A stretch of 64,000 nucleotides of DNA from Prostheceraeus crozeri (taxonomy: Eukaryota; Platyhelminthes; Polycladida; Euryleptidae), in NCBI GenBank assembly GCA_907163375.1, contig CAJQUW010007295.1:203072-267071 (forward strand). Reading direction: 5' to 3'. The notes under the pieces are model-generated. The model was given only the letters and a program-made list of their open reading frames with translations, had not been told where the DNA came from and ran no database searches. Both the position numbers and the translations under genes were made by a program. Below are positions 25,401 through 40,400 of the stretch, piece after piece. Each line of letters begins with the position of its first letter. The stretch's first letter is position 1.

Positions 25401-28400
25401 AATTGGGGCAGATGCAAAACCACAGTAATTGTCACTCATCTCCAAAGGTGAATTTGCGGATTGGCTTTGACTGTCGACACATTTATGGACCCTACTTCTT
25501 CCTGAGTGATAATGTTTAGGTAAATGACTACCTTGAAATGCTTCAAACCTTTTCTTTCCGCTCATGCATCGATATGGGACGATGAATACTGTGTGGTTTC
25601 AGCAGGGTGGCGTACCTCCTCATCCGGCTATTTCTCTTCGAAATGCCCTCTCAGAAAAAATCTTAAATAGCTGGATTGGCAGGGAGGATCCTTATCATGG
25701 CCAGATTACAAACACAGACCACAAAACTTAGAAGAAATAAAAATCTTAATCCTTGAGGAAAGTGCAAGTATCACAATAGCTCTTTTGAATTTATTTGTTA
25801 TGTATGGTGATTGATATCATAAGAACTCCATTAGTTTACATGCTTAAATGTATTATTTTGAAAGTGTAGTAGCTTTACAATGTATCTACTTCTAAATTTT
25901 ATATGTATATTTTATAATTTATAATTTATAATATTTTATATTATATTTTTATTTTTTTAGTATGATGGCAATATTGACAGTCTACGTTTTTCCAGAAAGT
26001 ATTTTCTAGAGTAGTTTCCTAATTTGTGAAGTTTTTATGTAAATGGATAGCAAATATACGAGTTTACTCGTTCTTTACCACCATGTCATAAACTATATAG
26101 CAATGCTGTTGACATACAATTTGTGTATCTCGAATCCTTCTGATCGCGTTATGAAGCAATTGTAAAACAGCATGTGATTGCACGCAGACGTGAATAGATA
26201 ATTCAGAGCAAATAGCCATGGATTTATTCCATACTTTCTCATCGGACAGCGATTGACGTGTATCCAGTCACTCATTGCATCATTACTCATCAGACGCATA
26301 ATTCATAGATAGTCTGACAATTTCCGTCAAACAATTACTCCAATATTGCGTTATCTACGAAGTAGGGACCGACGAATTGGCAGGACATGAATCGAATCAT
26401 ATAAAGCTTACATAGGTCTACTTAAGATTAAGTTTTGATTTGCATTTTACTTAGCCAACTTCATTGTTAGTCAATGAGAAAGAAAGTTCGCCAAATAACA
26501 ATTTTGTCTTTTGAATGGTTGCTGGAAGATGAAGTGTTACTTAAGTGGTCTTGATGTTAGAGTATGAGCTTTGTGGTGGACATTGATCTGACATGCGACG
26601 TCTCACTGGCCCTGCCTTGTCAAAACGGGCACATTTCGCTCCTATTCCACTACTTGTAATAGTACCAAATGCCTTTCTGAATATTATTGGAACGAAACAT
26701 CGCACGAAGAGTCTATCGGAATGTAGTGGCATTCTGCTTTACTTTTAGCATGATTTCGCAATGGGATCACGTAGATTGTTTGGAAAATTGAGATTGAATT
26801 GAGGCAAATGAATGAGCGCGCTCGTCATCTTGAGAAGCATTTTCGACACCTTCAGCGTCGCGCCCTCTCCGATCCATCGCTCCAGACATCAGCTTACTCC
26901 AGCTACATTGAGTGGAAGAACAATCTCAGGGCCTACAGCACCCTTATCCGCCGTAAGAGGGACCATTTTTGGCGCATTAAAAAAACCGAATCAAATTATC
27001 GCTCACCTCGCGATCTCTGGCGCTCGATTGACTCCCTAATGGGTCGTGGTCAATCTCCGCCATCCCAGCACCTCACAGCTTCCGACTATCATCAACATTT
27101 TGAAGCGAAGGTCAGTGAGGTCCGCCAGGCAACCATCAACTCCATCCCACCTATCTTCTCGGTTGCACCTCCTGACTGCCACTTCTTTTCGTGAACTCAC
27201 TCTTGCTTTGGTGACATCCGAAGTTAGAAAGCTGTCTGACAAGACATCAGTTAGTGATCCTTTTCACACAGGTATCCTGAAAAGCTGTATTCACGTACTG
27301 GCACCGTTCATTGCGCATCTTTACAACACATCAGTGATGACAGGCATTTTCCCATCCGCCTGGAAGAAGGTATTACTCCGGTCCCGAAGAAGGGAAAACT
27401 TGACGCCACCAATGTCAATACACCGCCCAATCTCCAGCTTGCCCACTCTTTCAAAGATCCTCGAAAGACTTGTGTGTTCCCAGTTGCGCTCTCATCTCGA
27501 AGCTTTCAGTCTGATGCCAAGGCTCCAATCTGCATACCGACCGGGACACTTCCACCGAAACTGCTGTTCTGAAGCTCTCCTCAGACATCTTCCGTGCCAT
27601 GGATAGTGGTAAGGACATCTTCCGTGCCTATTGTGTTTTCTTGATCTCTCCTGTGCTTTCGACACAGTTGATCATTCTATCCTCATCACCCGACTCCGAT
27701 CATCTTTTGGCCTCGACGACGGTCCCGTGCTGCAGTGGCTGGAGTCCTTCCTCATTGGACGAACTCAGTCGGTAAGACAAGGCTCGACATTTTCGACACC
27801 TACGCCAGTGATCTGCGGAGTTCCACAAGGATCAGTTTTGGGGTCTCTGCTGTTTGTCCTCTACACGACAGATCTCATCGATATTGCTCATGAACATGAT
27901 CTTCGCATGCACTCTTATACCGATGATATTCAATTATATGGCTTCTGTGACATCTCGGAGAAAGGGCGATTGAGTGCGAAAATATCTGTCTGCTTGGACG
28001 TTCTAATCAACTGGTTTGCTTCCAATCGGCTGCAACTCAACCTCCAGAAATCCGAGTTCATGTGGTGCGGATCTGAACATCAGATGAGAAGCTTCTCTCC
28101 TGAGCCTGTTCGTCTGGGCCCCAATTTGTCCTCTCCTGTGGATTCTGTCAGATGCCTTGGAGTCCAATTTGACTCAGTGTTGTCATTTCGAACGCACATC
28201 ACTAAGACCGTCGCCTCCTGCTTTGCCATGCTTCGCAGGATAAGATCGATACGCCGCTCAGTCAGTCCAGCTCTTCTGACATCCATCATCGTGGCTTTAG
28301 TTCACACTCGTCTGGACTACTGCTTCTCCGTCCTCGCTGGCGTCCCATCCACTCAGCTCTGTCGTCTTCAGGCCGTTCTCAATGCTGCCGCCAGACTCAT

Positions 28401-31400
28401 TTATGGATGCAACCGCTACTCCTCGGTTTCGCCTTTGCTCAGAGAACTTAAGTGGCTACCGATACATGCAAGAATCCAGCAACGTATAGCCGCCATCGTT
28501 CACTCCTGTCTCAGTAGAGCTGCTCCCGACTACCTGCTCAGTGAGCTCCATCTCGTTTCACAAGCTGAGGGGCGATCCCGCTTGCGCTCTGCACGAGGGC
28601 CTTTCCTCCTGACGTCTTCCGTGCGCCGTACTACACTCGGAGGACGATCCTTCACAGCAGCTGCACCTCGAGTCTGGAACTCTTTGCCGGTTGATATCAC
28701 CAAAGAATCATCACCGAAAGCTTTTAAGACTTCTGAAGTCGTATTTTTTGTCAAATTCTTAATTAAATGTAAAGTGTCCTAGAGGTCCCTGTGATATAAC
28801 GACACTCTAATAAAGCTCATGAATGAATGAATGAATTGAGTGAGCTCGTAGAAAAGCTAAGAAGTTGACATCACAAATCGAAGTGTCAGACATGATAATT
28901 GCAGAGATGATGCCGTTAAAGCTGAAGGAACAGAAGTTATTGATATTGACCTTTTTCTTCTCCCAAATTGATATTTTCCAATGTTTTTGTGTCTAATAGT
29001 GCTTTAGTGCATTTTCATTGTGTGTCTAATCTACCTGTATCATACTAATCTTTTACCTGTATTTACTTTAATTTCTACAGTGATTCAAAATTTAATTTGT
29101 TTTTTATTTGTGATTAAATCGAAGATTTTGAAGTGAGTATGGATTCATTTTTATAAGACCAATGACAACATGATCAGTGGAAATGAAACCATGCCTCAAG
29201 AGGTTCTAAGTGAAAAATTGCGTATTTCTTGTGATTCTGAAATTCTATAAACCAAAATTGTGTATTTATATGTACATACACCAAATTTGACGCCAGTTAT
29301 CCGAAAGTAGTTTGTGATACACTGGACGTGCAAATAATTTGTCTGTTTTAGTTAAAATTATTGCGCATCTTCTTTAATGTTTCTATGTTTTTGGAATCTG
29401 TGGCTTTAGGAGTGAGACCCATGAACCTGTTTTTCTCGCTCACAGGCAAATTTCCAAGACAATACTCCTATTAATATTCTTTCGGACAAATCTATCGACG
29501 ATATCAATTCGCAAATCGGCGCTCCGACTGATGTACGCAATTACAGACCGAATATATTTGCGACTGATGTGCGCTCTTCCTACGACGAGGTAAGATTGAA
29601 ATTGAACGGCTTGAACCCCACGAAACTCACTTGCGTGACTCTCTAATAATGTTCCAGGACCAGTGGCTTGATATCTACATTGCCAAAACTCAGATGCATG
29701 GAATTATGCTGAATGAAAGGTTGGTATTGTCTAAGCTTTGATGTATATCTGTAGTTCATTCCACAATTCAATAACACACCTAGGACAGTGTTGTAAATTC
29801 CACGTTATTTTCAACTTTCGCGTGTGAAAGCGCTTTTTTCTTTTCCCTTTGCGTCCATGCACTTTTCAATGTTGATATAAATGTCTGATGTACAGAATTA
29901 GATTGTTTAAGTGCTTAAGATTACTAGTAGTGCAAATTAATTCAAAACGATGGCATATGAAACTTACAAAGTGGGAAAAAAGGAATTTTTCATGCCTTCA
30001 TGGGTTAGGAAGCGTTTGCGGATTACTAATAATAATAATAATAATAATAATAAGGCGTATATTGTAAGGCAATGAAAATCGACATAATGCACAAGTTAAT
30101 TACAAAAATACAGGAAGTTATAGAAATCGAAATGATCTGAACGATAGAGTTATTTTCACAAGAAAAATTCCGAACTTTCGGCATTTATCAACATGCAAGT
30201 CCAAGGAAAGAAAGAGTTCTGGCGTCTACTAGTTGAGCAGTAGGGCAAAGAATAGTGACCTGAGCGAGGCAATTTTGGCGGAACATAGGAGTGCAGGGGA
30301 TGTTCGAGATAATTACATTTCAACAAGAAATTCCGAGCTAATTTGTTTCGGGTATCTGTCAAATTGCCGGTCACAGAACAGCCACATAAAGGTTCACAAA
30401 TAATGTAATGAGCTCTCCTTTGAACTCTCTCAAGTTTCGTGGTAATTGAAACTGGCAATTTACAGAAGAGGGGAGATGCATAAAGTAGGACTGACATAAT
30501 CGAACACTTGTATACTTCAATCAACTTTCTCTTCTCAACATAAGGTTTTAATGCACGAATTAAATGCAATCGTCTGGATCCAGAGAGAATTACACGATCA
30601 AAATGTTTATTCCACCTAAGATCGTCTGTTATGGTTACGCCGAGAATGGTAATTGAGGAAGATACACCAATTCCATCATAAGGCGTAACCAAGGAATTTT
30701 TTACACGGTGGATCAACATCTGCTGACACTTTTTGCGATTCAGTGGCATTTCATTTTGACGTGACCACGAAAGAATGATCTCAAATTTGTTCGGGCATGG
30801 ATTGGCAGTCGTGCAGGATTCTAAGAGTGTCAGGTCATCAGCATATTTAACTAATTTTGCGTTAGGAGAGTCAATATTCAGGGTTGCAATGAACAATGCA
30901 AACAGGTATGGCCCGAGGACTGAGCCTTGAGGAACACCAGATGGAATGTGAATGATAGGACCAATCTTCCTCGAGATGTATACTCGCTGACATCTGTTCC
31001 TTAGGTAAGAGCTCAACCACTGGAGAAAGCCTCTATTGAAGTTCCAATGAATCAGGGTGTTGATCAAGCGATTGAATTGGAGCTTATCGAAGGCTTTTGA
31101 AAAATCAAGGCAGGTGACCTTGACACTTAGATTATCTGTGTCTTCCATGAAAACGGTTATGCTATTGTGAATTTCAACAAGAGCACTTGTTGTTGAGCCA
31201 TGTGGTCGATAAGCATGCTGGTTGCTACCAAAGCATGGCAAAAAGGACATTTTCAGTACAGAGAGGACTAGGCGCTCAAACACCTTCGCAATGATTGGTA
31301 ACAGAGAAATTTGTCTGTAATCCTGAACAGTTGGGTTTGACTTTTTTGGCACAGGTGCAATGAAGGCATTCTTCCAATACTCCGGGAATTTTCTAGTCAA

Positions 31401-34400
31401 AACACTAGACATGTAAATGTCAAATAATGGCTCACAAATGACCTCTGCACTATCACATAACAATCGAGCAGGTATTCCATCATAACCAGTTGATTGTTTT
31501 AACTTTAACTTCTTTAGCAAGTTATACACGTCAAAAGAGTCAAATTGAATGTCCCAAGATTCATCCGAGATGTCGCCCAAGTCTTCATCTTCCGCGCTAT
31601 TAAAGGATGATGCGAACACACTCGAGAGTTCAGACATAAAACGAGCCAATTCAAGATTGTTGTCAGGAATATGCGAATTAGTCTTATTTTTGCCTTGAAA
31701 TTCCTTTACGATGTTCCAAATATTTTTGTCCTTCTTGATTACTCTTTCACTCCATGACTTTTTGGCTTTGAAGATTTCGATCTGAATTTTGGACTTTAAA
31801 TGGTTGAACAATGTCCAATTTCTCGCACGGTAGGCATACCATCGATCATTTATCATTTTCTTCAAGACAGGAGTAAGCCAAGGTTTGTCTTGTTTCGTAA
31901 ATGTAACCTCATGGTGGGGAATTACACTCATGGCCTTGTAGAACAACTCGTAGAATACGTGGCACTTGTCATCAACATTTTCTGCGTTATAGACTCCATT
32001 GAAATCCGAGGAAACCAAATTCGATATAAAATTGTCAACATTGGAACGTCTGAAGTCAAACACAGTTTTGGTTACACTGGTTTTAGCTATTGAATGCGAT
32101 GAAGGTGACAATAAAACACAATTATGGTCGGAGCTTGAAAGTGGTGGGCCGACTTTGGCTGGGATGGCATATATCTCAGATAATTCCTCGGATACCCAAA
32201 TTTGGTCCAGCAATGATGCCCCGCGAGTTGGCAAAGTAACTCTATTGGTGCACAAGAAATTTGTACGGAAAACATCAGAGTCAAAGTCATTGAAGTCTCC
32301 GCATAATGCAAATTTGGACTCGGGATACGCATCGAGGATAGAATCATGAATAGAAACCAATTCGTCAAAAATATCACTATGACATGATTTTCTAAGATTA
32401 GGTGGGATATACATGCAGCACATAATCAAATCGATTCGAGAAAGACGGATAAAGAGGAGTTCAATACTGTCAATCAAACGATGTTGCAATTTTCTCGGAT
32501 AGAAAGAATGGTGGATATAAGCGCATACGCCGCCTCCAACACGCGCTTCCCGATCAGCTCGAAAAAGCTCATAGTTGTTTATTGATATAATGTCATCCGA
32601 TATTTCACGCGTCAGCCAGGTCTCGGTTATGTCTATGACTCCAGGAGAAAAACAATCAACCAAGACCCGCAATTCATCCAGTTTATAATAAATTGAGCGA
32701 GCGTTGATGAGAAGAATAGATGGAAAGTTCAAGACAGGTAAAATCGGTTTCAAAAATTCCTCAGAGATTCTCGTGAATGTATTTGGCCCCTGTATATGAC
32801 TACATCATGCCCCGCAGTTCTTTGACGGTGCAACTCCTGGCGGAGGAAATAATTATCCTGTTGCTGTTGTCTCGTCAAATCGTCACTCACAAATACTTTG
32901 CGAAATGTAGAGGATGTTCTCAGTTCCTTGGAATTGCGAACAAATGCCAATTTCGAGTAGTAGTCTTTAAAAACCACCTTTAAGGGTCGTGATTTCGTGC
33001 TGGAGAATTTGCTGCACCTGTGTATCAATCCAATCCTAAGTCATTCAAACCAACATGACGAATCATTTGATTTACATTGTTTTCGTCCACAATTTTCCGC
33101 TCAGACAGTGAGCCGTTTGGACTTTCTGGTAAGCCATGAATAATAATATTGTCACGACGCCTTTGTCTGTCCTCAATTTCACCAAAAATCTCATTCAAAG
33201 GAATATGTGGTTCTCTGGATTCAAGTTCATTAACTGTAGCTCGCAGTTCAGATATTTCCTTGGCCTGATCCTCTTGTGTCCCTTGCGTCGCTGTCAACAC
33301 ATCCTCAATATGCACAATACGATTGTCAATTGATCTTATTTCATTTCGTAGCTGTTCAAATTCAAGTTTGACCAAATTTATCGAGTTAAGTACTTCACGC
33401 TTTGACTCATCAATAATTCGACGAATGTTTTCCAGTGAAAGGGGTTCAGGTATTGCGTTCGCAGAATTTGACCTCGTAGGTCTGTGTGTCATTTAGTCAA
33501 AATACCAGAGTGTCAGAACAGCAAAATTACAGTATCAAGCCGACAGGAATCGAACCAAGACACACAATTCCGTAGTCGGAAACGGTACCCAAACACCAGG
33601 CAAGCACGAGAACCCTAGTCGCTGTTACTCTCTGACAGTCCAGCAAATGTCAAGATTAATTGAAAATAATACCCCGTGACGATATCAGAAATTGATCTTG
33701 AAATTACAACGCCAGCCGGTGATGCACGTCGTGCATACGAGCTTTTACAAAAATACTTTCATTCAAGTCCGCGTGCTATGACAGTCACCGATGATACTTT
33801 CATTCAAGTCCGCGTGCTATGACAGTCACCGATGAACCTGGACACACCGAAGCCACCAACCAACGAACACGACTCAAACAACTCGGAAACAATTGCCAAA
33901 AAAGTCCAAAATCACAGAGAAACCGCGACCAAAAGCACTCACGGTCACCACGATGAGAAAGACCGAAGATCAAGGAGAAAATCGATACCAAAAACAGCGG
34001 AAACCAACCAACGAAAATGAACTCACACACAGTAGCAGATCAACATCGGAGACCAACCAGAGCGCACAACCGCCGTCAGCCTTGTCACAGTCTGTATATT
34101 CCTTCAAACCTCGATCGCCAAAATTCCGTCTGATTTGAGGAATTCAGACCATTGCGTAGAAGCTTTCTTGATAATATTAAACGGTGAAATGATCAGACAC
34201 TGATTTTCTACTGCCGTAAAACACGAATTCTACTTGCCATCATCAAAAAGTTTGCTTTTTTGCCACTTAGTTTTTCATCATGTCATGTATATCTAGTAAG
34301 TTATTTTGCTATGAGTGAGCTTGATGCGCTTGACTTTTGAAATAGACCTACTTATGCTTTATAGCGATATTGATCTACCGATTCATTTTGCAGTTTGTTG

Positions 34401-37400
34401 TCTAAAACAAAATTTTCTGTGCAAAATTGTTTTGTTGGACCTATGTAGCACACTTTATCCGAACAGTGCTTGGATGAAATCTACACGTTCACCTTCAGTC
34501 GATTTTGAGAGAAAGTTTTAGATTATTTTGTAATTTCAAAAGAATAAGATCAAAACAAAACTTAGTTCTCGAAAATTTACGTATCTGATGATTTTGGCAC
34601 TGAACACAGAGAACAGTAAAGCAGAAACTTCTACAACAAAATGCCATTTTATCGTCGATTTGTGCCATCAAAAAAACTGGTTGAACCTTGTGTTCAGAAA
34701 TTACTGATGAAATAATTTTGCTTCTAAGCGCAGTGAGCACTGAAACAAGAAATTTTACAAAAGCGTCAGCTAATCGTCTATTTGTCACTTGAAGTCTCGA
34801 TTAAAAGCAAGCTGCACAGATAGACTCTGGTTTTGAAGCCATGACCGAAGTCATCGATGAGCTGCAATTGAATTGAGATGTGAATAAAGCTCTTTTCTTC
34901 TCTGACAATGTCATCAAGGTTTCAATAAAATACGAGGGGTGATTGATAAGTTCGCGGCCCGGTATAGAAAAAAGCATATTTCGCATACGATACATATTTA
35001 TTCTTCGACATAATCGCCCCTGCAATCAACGCACTTAGACCAACGGTGCTGCAATGCGCGGATCCCTTGCTCATAGAAGTGTGAGTCTTTGGAGTCCAGA
35101 TACTCCTCAACGGCCTCCATGACGTCACTGTTGGATGCGAAGTGCTGACCACTGAGCTCGAATTTCATTTTTGGGAAGAGATGAAAGTCCGATGGTACCA
35201 GATCAGGAGAATAGGGTGAATGGGAAATGATGTCAAACCCACAACCTTGGATGGCAGACATGGCGGTAGCGGAGGTGTGAGCAGGCGCATTGTCTTGATG
35301 GAAGAGCACGCCTTTCGTGAGCTTCCCTCTCCGCTTGATCTTGATCTGCACTCGTAACTGCTGCAACAAGTAAGCGTAGTACTCGCCAGTAATTGTCCGA
35401 CCAGTCTCTAGGAAGTCCAACAACAAAACTCCCTTCGAATCCCAAAAAATGGAGGCCATGACCTTTCCCGCTGACCTGGTGACCTTGGCTTTCCGCGGAG
35501 TTGGTGAGCCTGGGTGCTTCCATTGTTTCGATTGTTCTTTCGACTCTGGCTGATAGTGGTGAACCCAAGTCTCATCCATCGTAATGAACCGGTCCATGAA
35601 ATTTTCAGGATCTCTTACGAACAGCGCCAGGTTGTCCCTTGAGATGAGAAAGCGGGCTCGTTTGTTCTCTGGTGTGAGCAGTCGTGGCACCCATCGAGCG
35701 GAAACTTTGTTCATGCCAAGTTCATGATGGATGATGTTATGGACACGCTCTTGTGAAATCTTCAGCTCGAAGGCAATCTTTCGCTCGGTTGTACGGCGAT
35801 CATCAAGAATAATCTTTTGAACATGATCGATCAGATCTTCTATGCTCACTGTCACTGGTCTTCCGCAATGGGGATCATCTTCCAAGCTCTCTCTTCCTTA
35901 CTTGAATTCTGAAGCCCACTTCTTGACTGTGGTGTAGGACGGAGCTTTCTCACCAAGTGTTCCAACCATATCATCATGAATCTCCTTTGGTGTGAGTCCT
36001 TTCAAGCCGAGATAACAAATGACAGCTCGATTTGAAACGTGATCCATCTTACGCAACACTTATCTGACTAACTGACTGATAAGTTAGTAACTGAAGTTAA
36101 GTAGCTGTGGTTTACCAACAGTTCACCGGATCGACTGATCACTCGTCATGCGCATTCCATTGTATCAATCCACATGTGCATAATGGCCTGGCTTTAAGCT
36201 TTCTATGTCAGGCCGCGAACTTATCAATCACCCCTCGTATATAGTAGTTCCTGCTTGTTTAATCTCTTGTTTGAGAAAATGAGCAGTGTGTGATGCATTT
36301 TGGACCAATACGCTGCTGAATCCAACCAACCATGCCATCTTTAAAACTCGGTGGTTGCTTCGGCTCAATTTCATGAGCGGAGCCGTCCTGCTCTTCGTGA
36401 CGTCGATCTCTTGCGTCTGAATAGGCGGCGTCTCAAGCTTGAAATCTTGGCAGTGTTTTCAAAGCATGACTGTCACACATCTGCGCATAAGTCAGTGAAG
36501 TTGTCAGCACATGGAGACCACAAAAGTTATGGGTGCAATTTCAAGAAGAAATGATTGCGTGATTTGTGGCAATACACCACATGCATGGAAATCACCCTTT
36601 AATTTGAACCTCTGAATAAGTCGATCAACTGCTTGATTGAGCTAAGCTTTGACCTGTCAACGATTGTTCTGGGAACGTATTATACAACAGGCAAATTTCA
36701 CGTCGAAAAAAAATAATGAGTTGAACAACCTATCTGTGGTTGCATCAACGATAAGGGTGACAGTCAAGTACTTGGACATTGCTTTCACAATTTTACCATT
36801 TATAGAATGCCTTTGACATTCTGCATTTGCCTTTGCAGCAGCTGCACGCAAATTTGAAACCTGTCAGCTACAACCACAGCGAGTATACCAGTCGAGTCAT
36901 TCGAGTATTGAGCTTATCTCAGTTTATCAATCTCACCGTTTTGTCTCATGTCCTAACCGACTGTCTTGCTACTTTTCCTATCTATTCATTCAATGCAGGG
37001 TGAAATTGAAGAATAAATAGAAGAAAATTGAAGAATAATAATAGAAGAATTCTGCTGATTTCTGCTTTCCCTGCCGTTTAGTAAGAATTATGCTATATTC
37101 TGCTGCCGGCGGAAAATCAGTGTGTCTGAAAATGATAACATTAAACACAGACCACTGGATTGTGCCAAAAACTGACAGCTTGCTGTTTGAGAGTAGACGG
37201 TGTGCGCCACTTCATCATAGCATGAGAGGAATGACTACCCCTTTCTATGAAACTAAGACTGGGACGAACTGTCAAATTCTGTGGCCTGATGATTCTTAAA
37301 ACATACACCATTACATATTTTATTTAGCTGTGTATATGGCCCTGAGTAGTTTTATAGCTCAGTAGTCAAATATTATGTTGCTATCTATCTCATCAATCAA

Positions 37401-40400
37401 TCTGCTTGATCCAGCTTCCACTGAATTTTAGCAAGGAAAATAAAAATAAACTCAATAATAAATATTACCTCAAGCGTTTTCGATAACTCGAAGCATAAGA
37501 CAACGTCATTTACAAAAGGATCCTAAATGATCTTGCACTAAATAATCTGGACACACGATCGAGTCCTATTTTTCTGTTGCTGCATATTTCAGAAATGCAC
37601 CCCATGTAAAGATCACTAAGACCATTTTGTTGAAGCGTTTTATAGCTCAGTAGTCAAATATTATGTTGCTATCTATCTCATCAATCAATCTGCTTGATTC
37701 AGCTTCCACTGAATTTTAGCAAGGAAAATAAAAATAAACTCAATAATAAATATTACCTCAAGCGTTTTCGATAACTCTAAGCATAAGACAACGTCATTTA
37801 CAAAAGGATCCTAAATGATCTTGCACTAAATAATCTGGACACACGATCGAGTCCTATTTTTCTGTTGCTGCATATTTCAGAAATGCACCCCATGTAAAGA
37901 TCACTAAGACCATTTTGTTGAAGCGGTTCAGGCCCTCGTGTCTTATGAAGGAATATTAAATGACTTGCTCCTGCCATTGTTTAACCTACTTTTGCTTTCA
38001 TCCTATCTATGTTAATTTCCGATCGTCCAATGTCTCGATTTCAGTATGTATGCATGATTTTTTACTTAATCTTTTTCAATAGCTGTGTAATTTGAATGTC
38101 TATAGCTTTTAGTTCAAGATTATTTAGAATTCTTTTGTCAATGACGATTAGAGTCATCGAAAGCGCTTGAGATTATTTATTATTATTTTATTTTCCTTGA
38201 TAATATTCAGTGGAAGAAAAGGCTGTTTTAAGTTTTTTGATTCTGCTTCAGCAACATTTTATATGATGTTTTCTGCTTTCTTCAACAGGTGCAAATTGCC
38301 CACAGTTGACCCGGACACAGGAACCTTTCGACCCGATCATGAACCATATGCCAGTATGCTAACGTGAGTGTTTTCTTTTTTTTGTTATTTTACAGCAAAC
38401 AAAAACGACTCTTGGATCCACCACCCTCCATCAGTGCACAAATGAGAGAACATGAAGCAGTTTACGAGATATTTCTAATACAAAGTGAATAATAACAGCA
38501 TAGAATTTTGCAATTCCTCGCAGTCACAAAACCAACTTCCTTACTTTTGTGATTGTCATTCTATTAACTATTGAACCGATGACACCAAAACTTGGCTTGA
38601 ATTGGTTACTCTGGCCACTGTCAGGGATGGACCGATGTGACATTTTTTCATATCAAAATAGAATGTGACGAATTGTGTGCTTTTCATTGTTGATGAAGCA
38701 AAATGTGACAAATTGTCAGACAAACTCACATACCCTAAACATAATCTGACAGAAGTGATTACTGTTGTATGACAAGAAATGTGATGAACTTCAAAGTCAC
38801 AGAAGCTTGAGTGAAATTACAAAGAAGTCATCTTATTCTAAGTATTCATTCTGATGTTCTTTAATAGTAATTATTCCTTAATGATAATTTGTAGATGTAC
38901 GATTGACATTTTTCTCCTCTCTGGCTCCTAATGACGACTTGCATTTGCTCTCAATTGTTTGCCTGTTCAAAGTTGACTTTGAACTTGTTGACCAAATTGT
39001 AACATTCATTCCATGCGGCCATGTATTTTTCAATTGTCATGTTCAACTGGTTGGAGTCCATGCGGCATACTGCCGGTAATGCACGCGCATGTATTTAGGC
39101 ATGTATTTACTGAATGCAAAACAAATGAGTATAGTAATTGTAATAAAACTGAGTGGCATTTCTTCTCTGAAAACAGAATTAAAAGTGTTCATATTTTCTG
39201 TGAAATAATGTGGTCCATAATATTCATATTTTAAACTTTATTCCGAATAGGTGTTTATTGTATATTCATATTTACCATGAAGATTAATTCAAGACGATAC
39301 AAATAATCATAATTGTAATATAAGTACAGTCAGCGTGCGGTGTAATTTTGCACATTAGCAAAATCAAAACTGTCCCTATTTTACCCATGGTATGATTCGT
39401 TATAGTCCCCAACGGGAAGTTGGACACCTTCAATGGCAATTTTTAGTGAAACCACAGTTATAGTAACAATTAATAAATTAAAGGCTTCTCGATTTCATTC
39501 CGTTATAATAACCCCCACGGATTTGATATATATTATGAATATTAAGTCGTAAGCTCAACTGTCCTCTAAAGAAATTCAACATTAAGGAAAAGATAGAAAA
39601 CTGCCAATTATCTGCACACGGTGTGTGTCAAAATTTGGCCGTGTGTTTTCATCAGCATGTGACGAAATGTGACGTATCAGTAGGCGCCCATCGGTATGCA
39701 ACAAATATCAAAAAGTGTCTCAGATCTAAATGTGGCAGCCCACCATGGTATTAAAATGGCATCAAATTAGTTTAATGTCCATCATGATATTAAATTGGTT
39801 TTGCTACAGTCTCGTGCTCTACTTTTTTTCAAAATTTTTGGTTGTCACTGTGGTGAGAATTGAAAGTGTGTTTAAATGAATATTCGATATTACTTACTTG
39901 CAAAGCGACACCAGATGTAGTACTTCATGACAATTTTATTCACAAATTGTGTGATTTCAGGTAAATCGAGCGACATTTCGAAGTATGGCTGCTAAAGTAG
40001 TCTTACTCAGGGACTATTTAGATGTCTGTACAGATATCTAATTAGTCCCTGTCTTACTTGACGGGTAGACAGCAATACGTTTCTATAGGAGCCACGAGGA
40101 GCAGCTTCACTAAAGTAAATTCAAGAATCCCTCAAGGATCAACTTGTGGCCTTTTTCTACATGTATTTGCATTATCAATCGCTGCTTTCAGGGTAGTTTC
40201 TGATAGCTTAAAACTGTTTAAGTACGCTGATGATACGACGTCATGCATGTCTATTTTAATATTTTTACATCAAAATCGAATCTGATTCTTAGGAAAGTTC
40301 AATTTCAGGTTGTCGTGAAAATTTCGTTTCGAGATCAAGAGAAAGGATTTTGCGTTTGGAAGTATTATTCGTTAAGTCCATTTGGTCAGACCAATCCATG

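Larger units (their letters stand above)
30028..33834 (-). mobile_element. Nearly full-length CR1/Jockey-like LINE
   Basis: From the 5' side: a 41-base direct repeat at 33753-33834, ORF1 at 33492-32750, ORF2 at 32753-30156, a ~100-base 3' UTR and a (TTA)n tail. ORF2 is uninterrupted, ORF1 has one frameshift. It is the least decayed LINE in the window and sits in MARC intron 5 in antisense orientation to the gene. Confidence 0.85.

Noticed and set aside
31800..32349. + strand open frames of 97 and 116 codons
   Set aside because: Shadows of the LINE ORF2 endonuclease region on the - strand.
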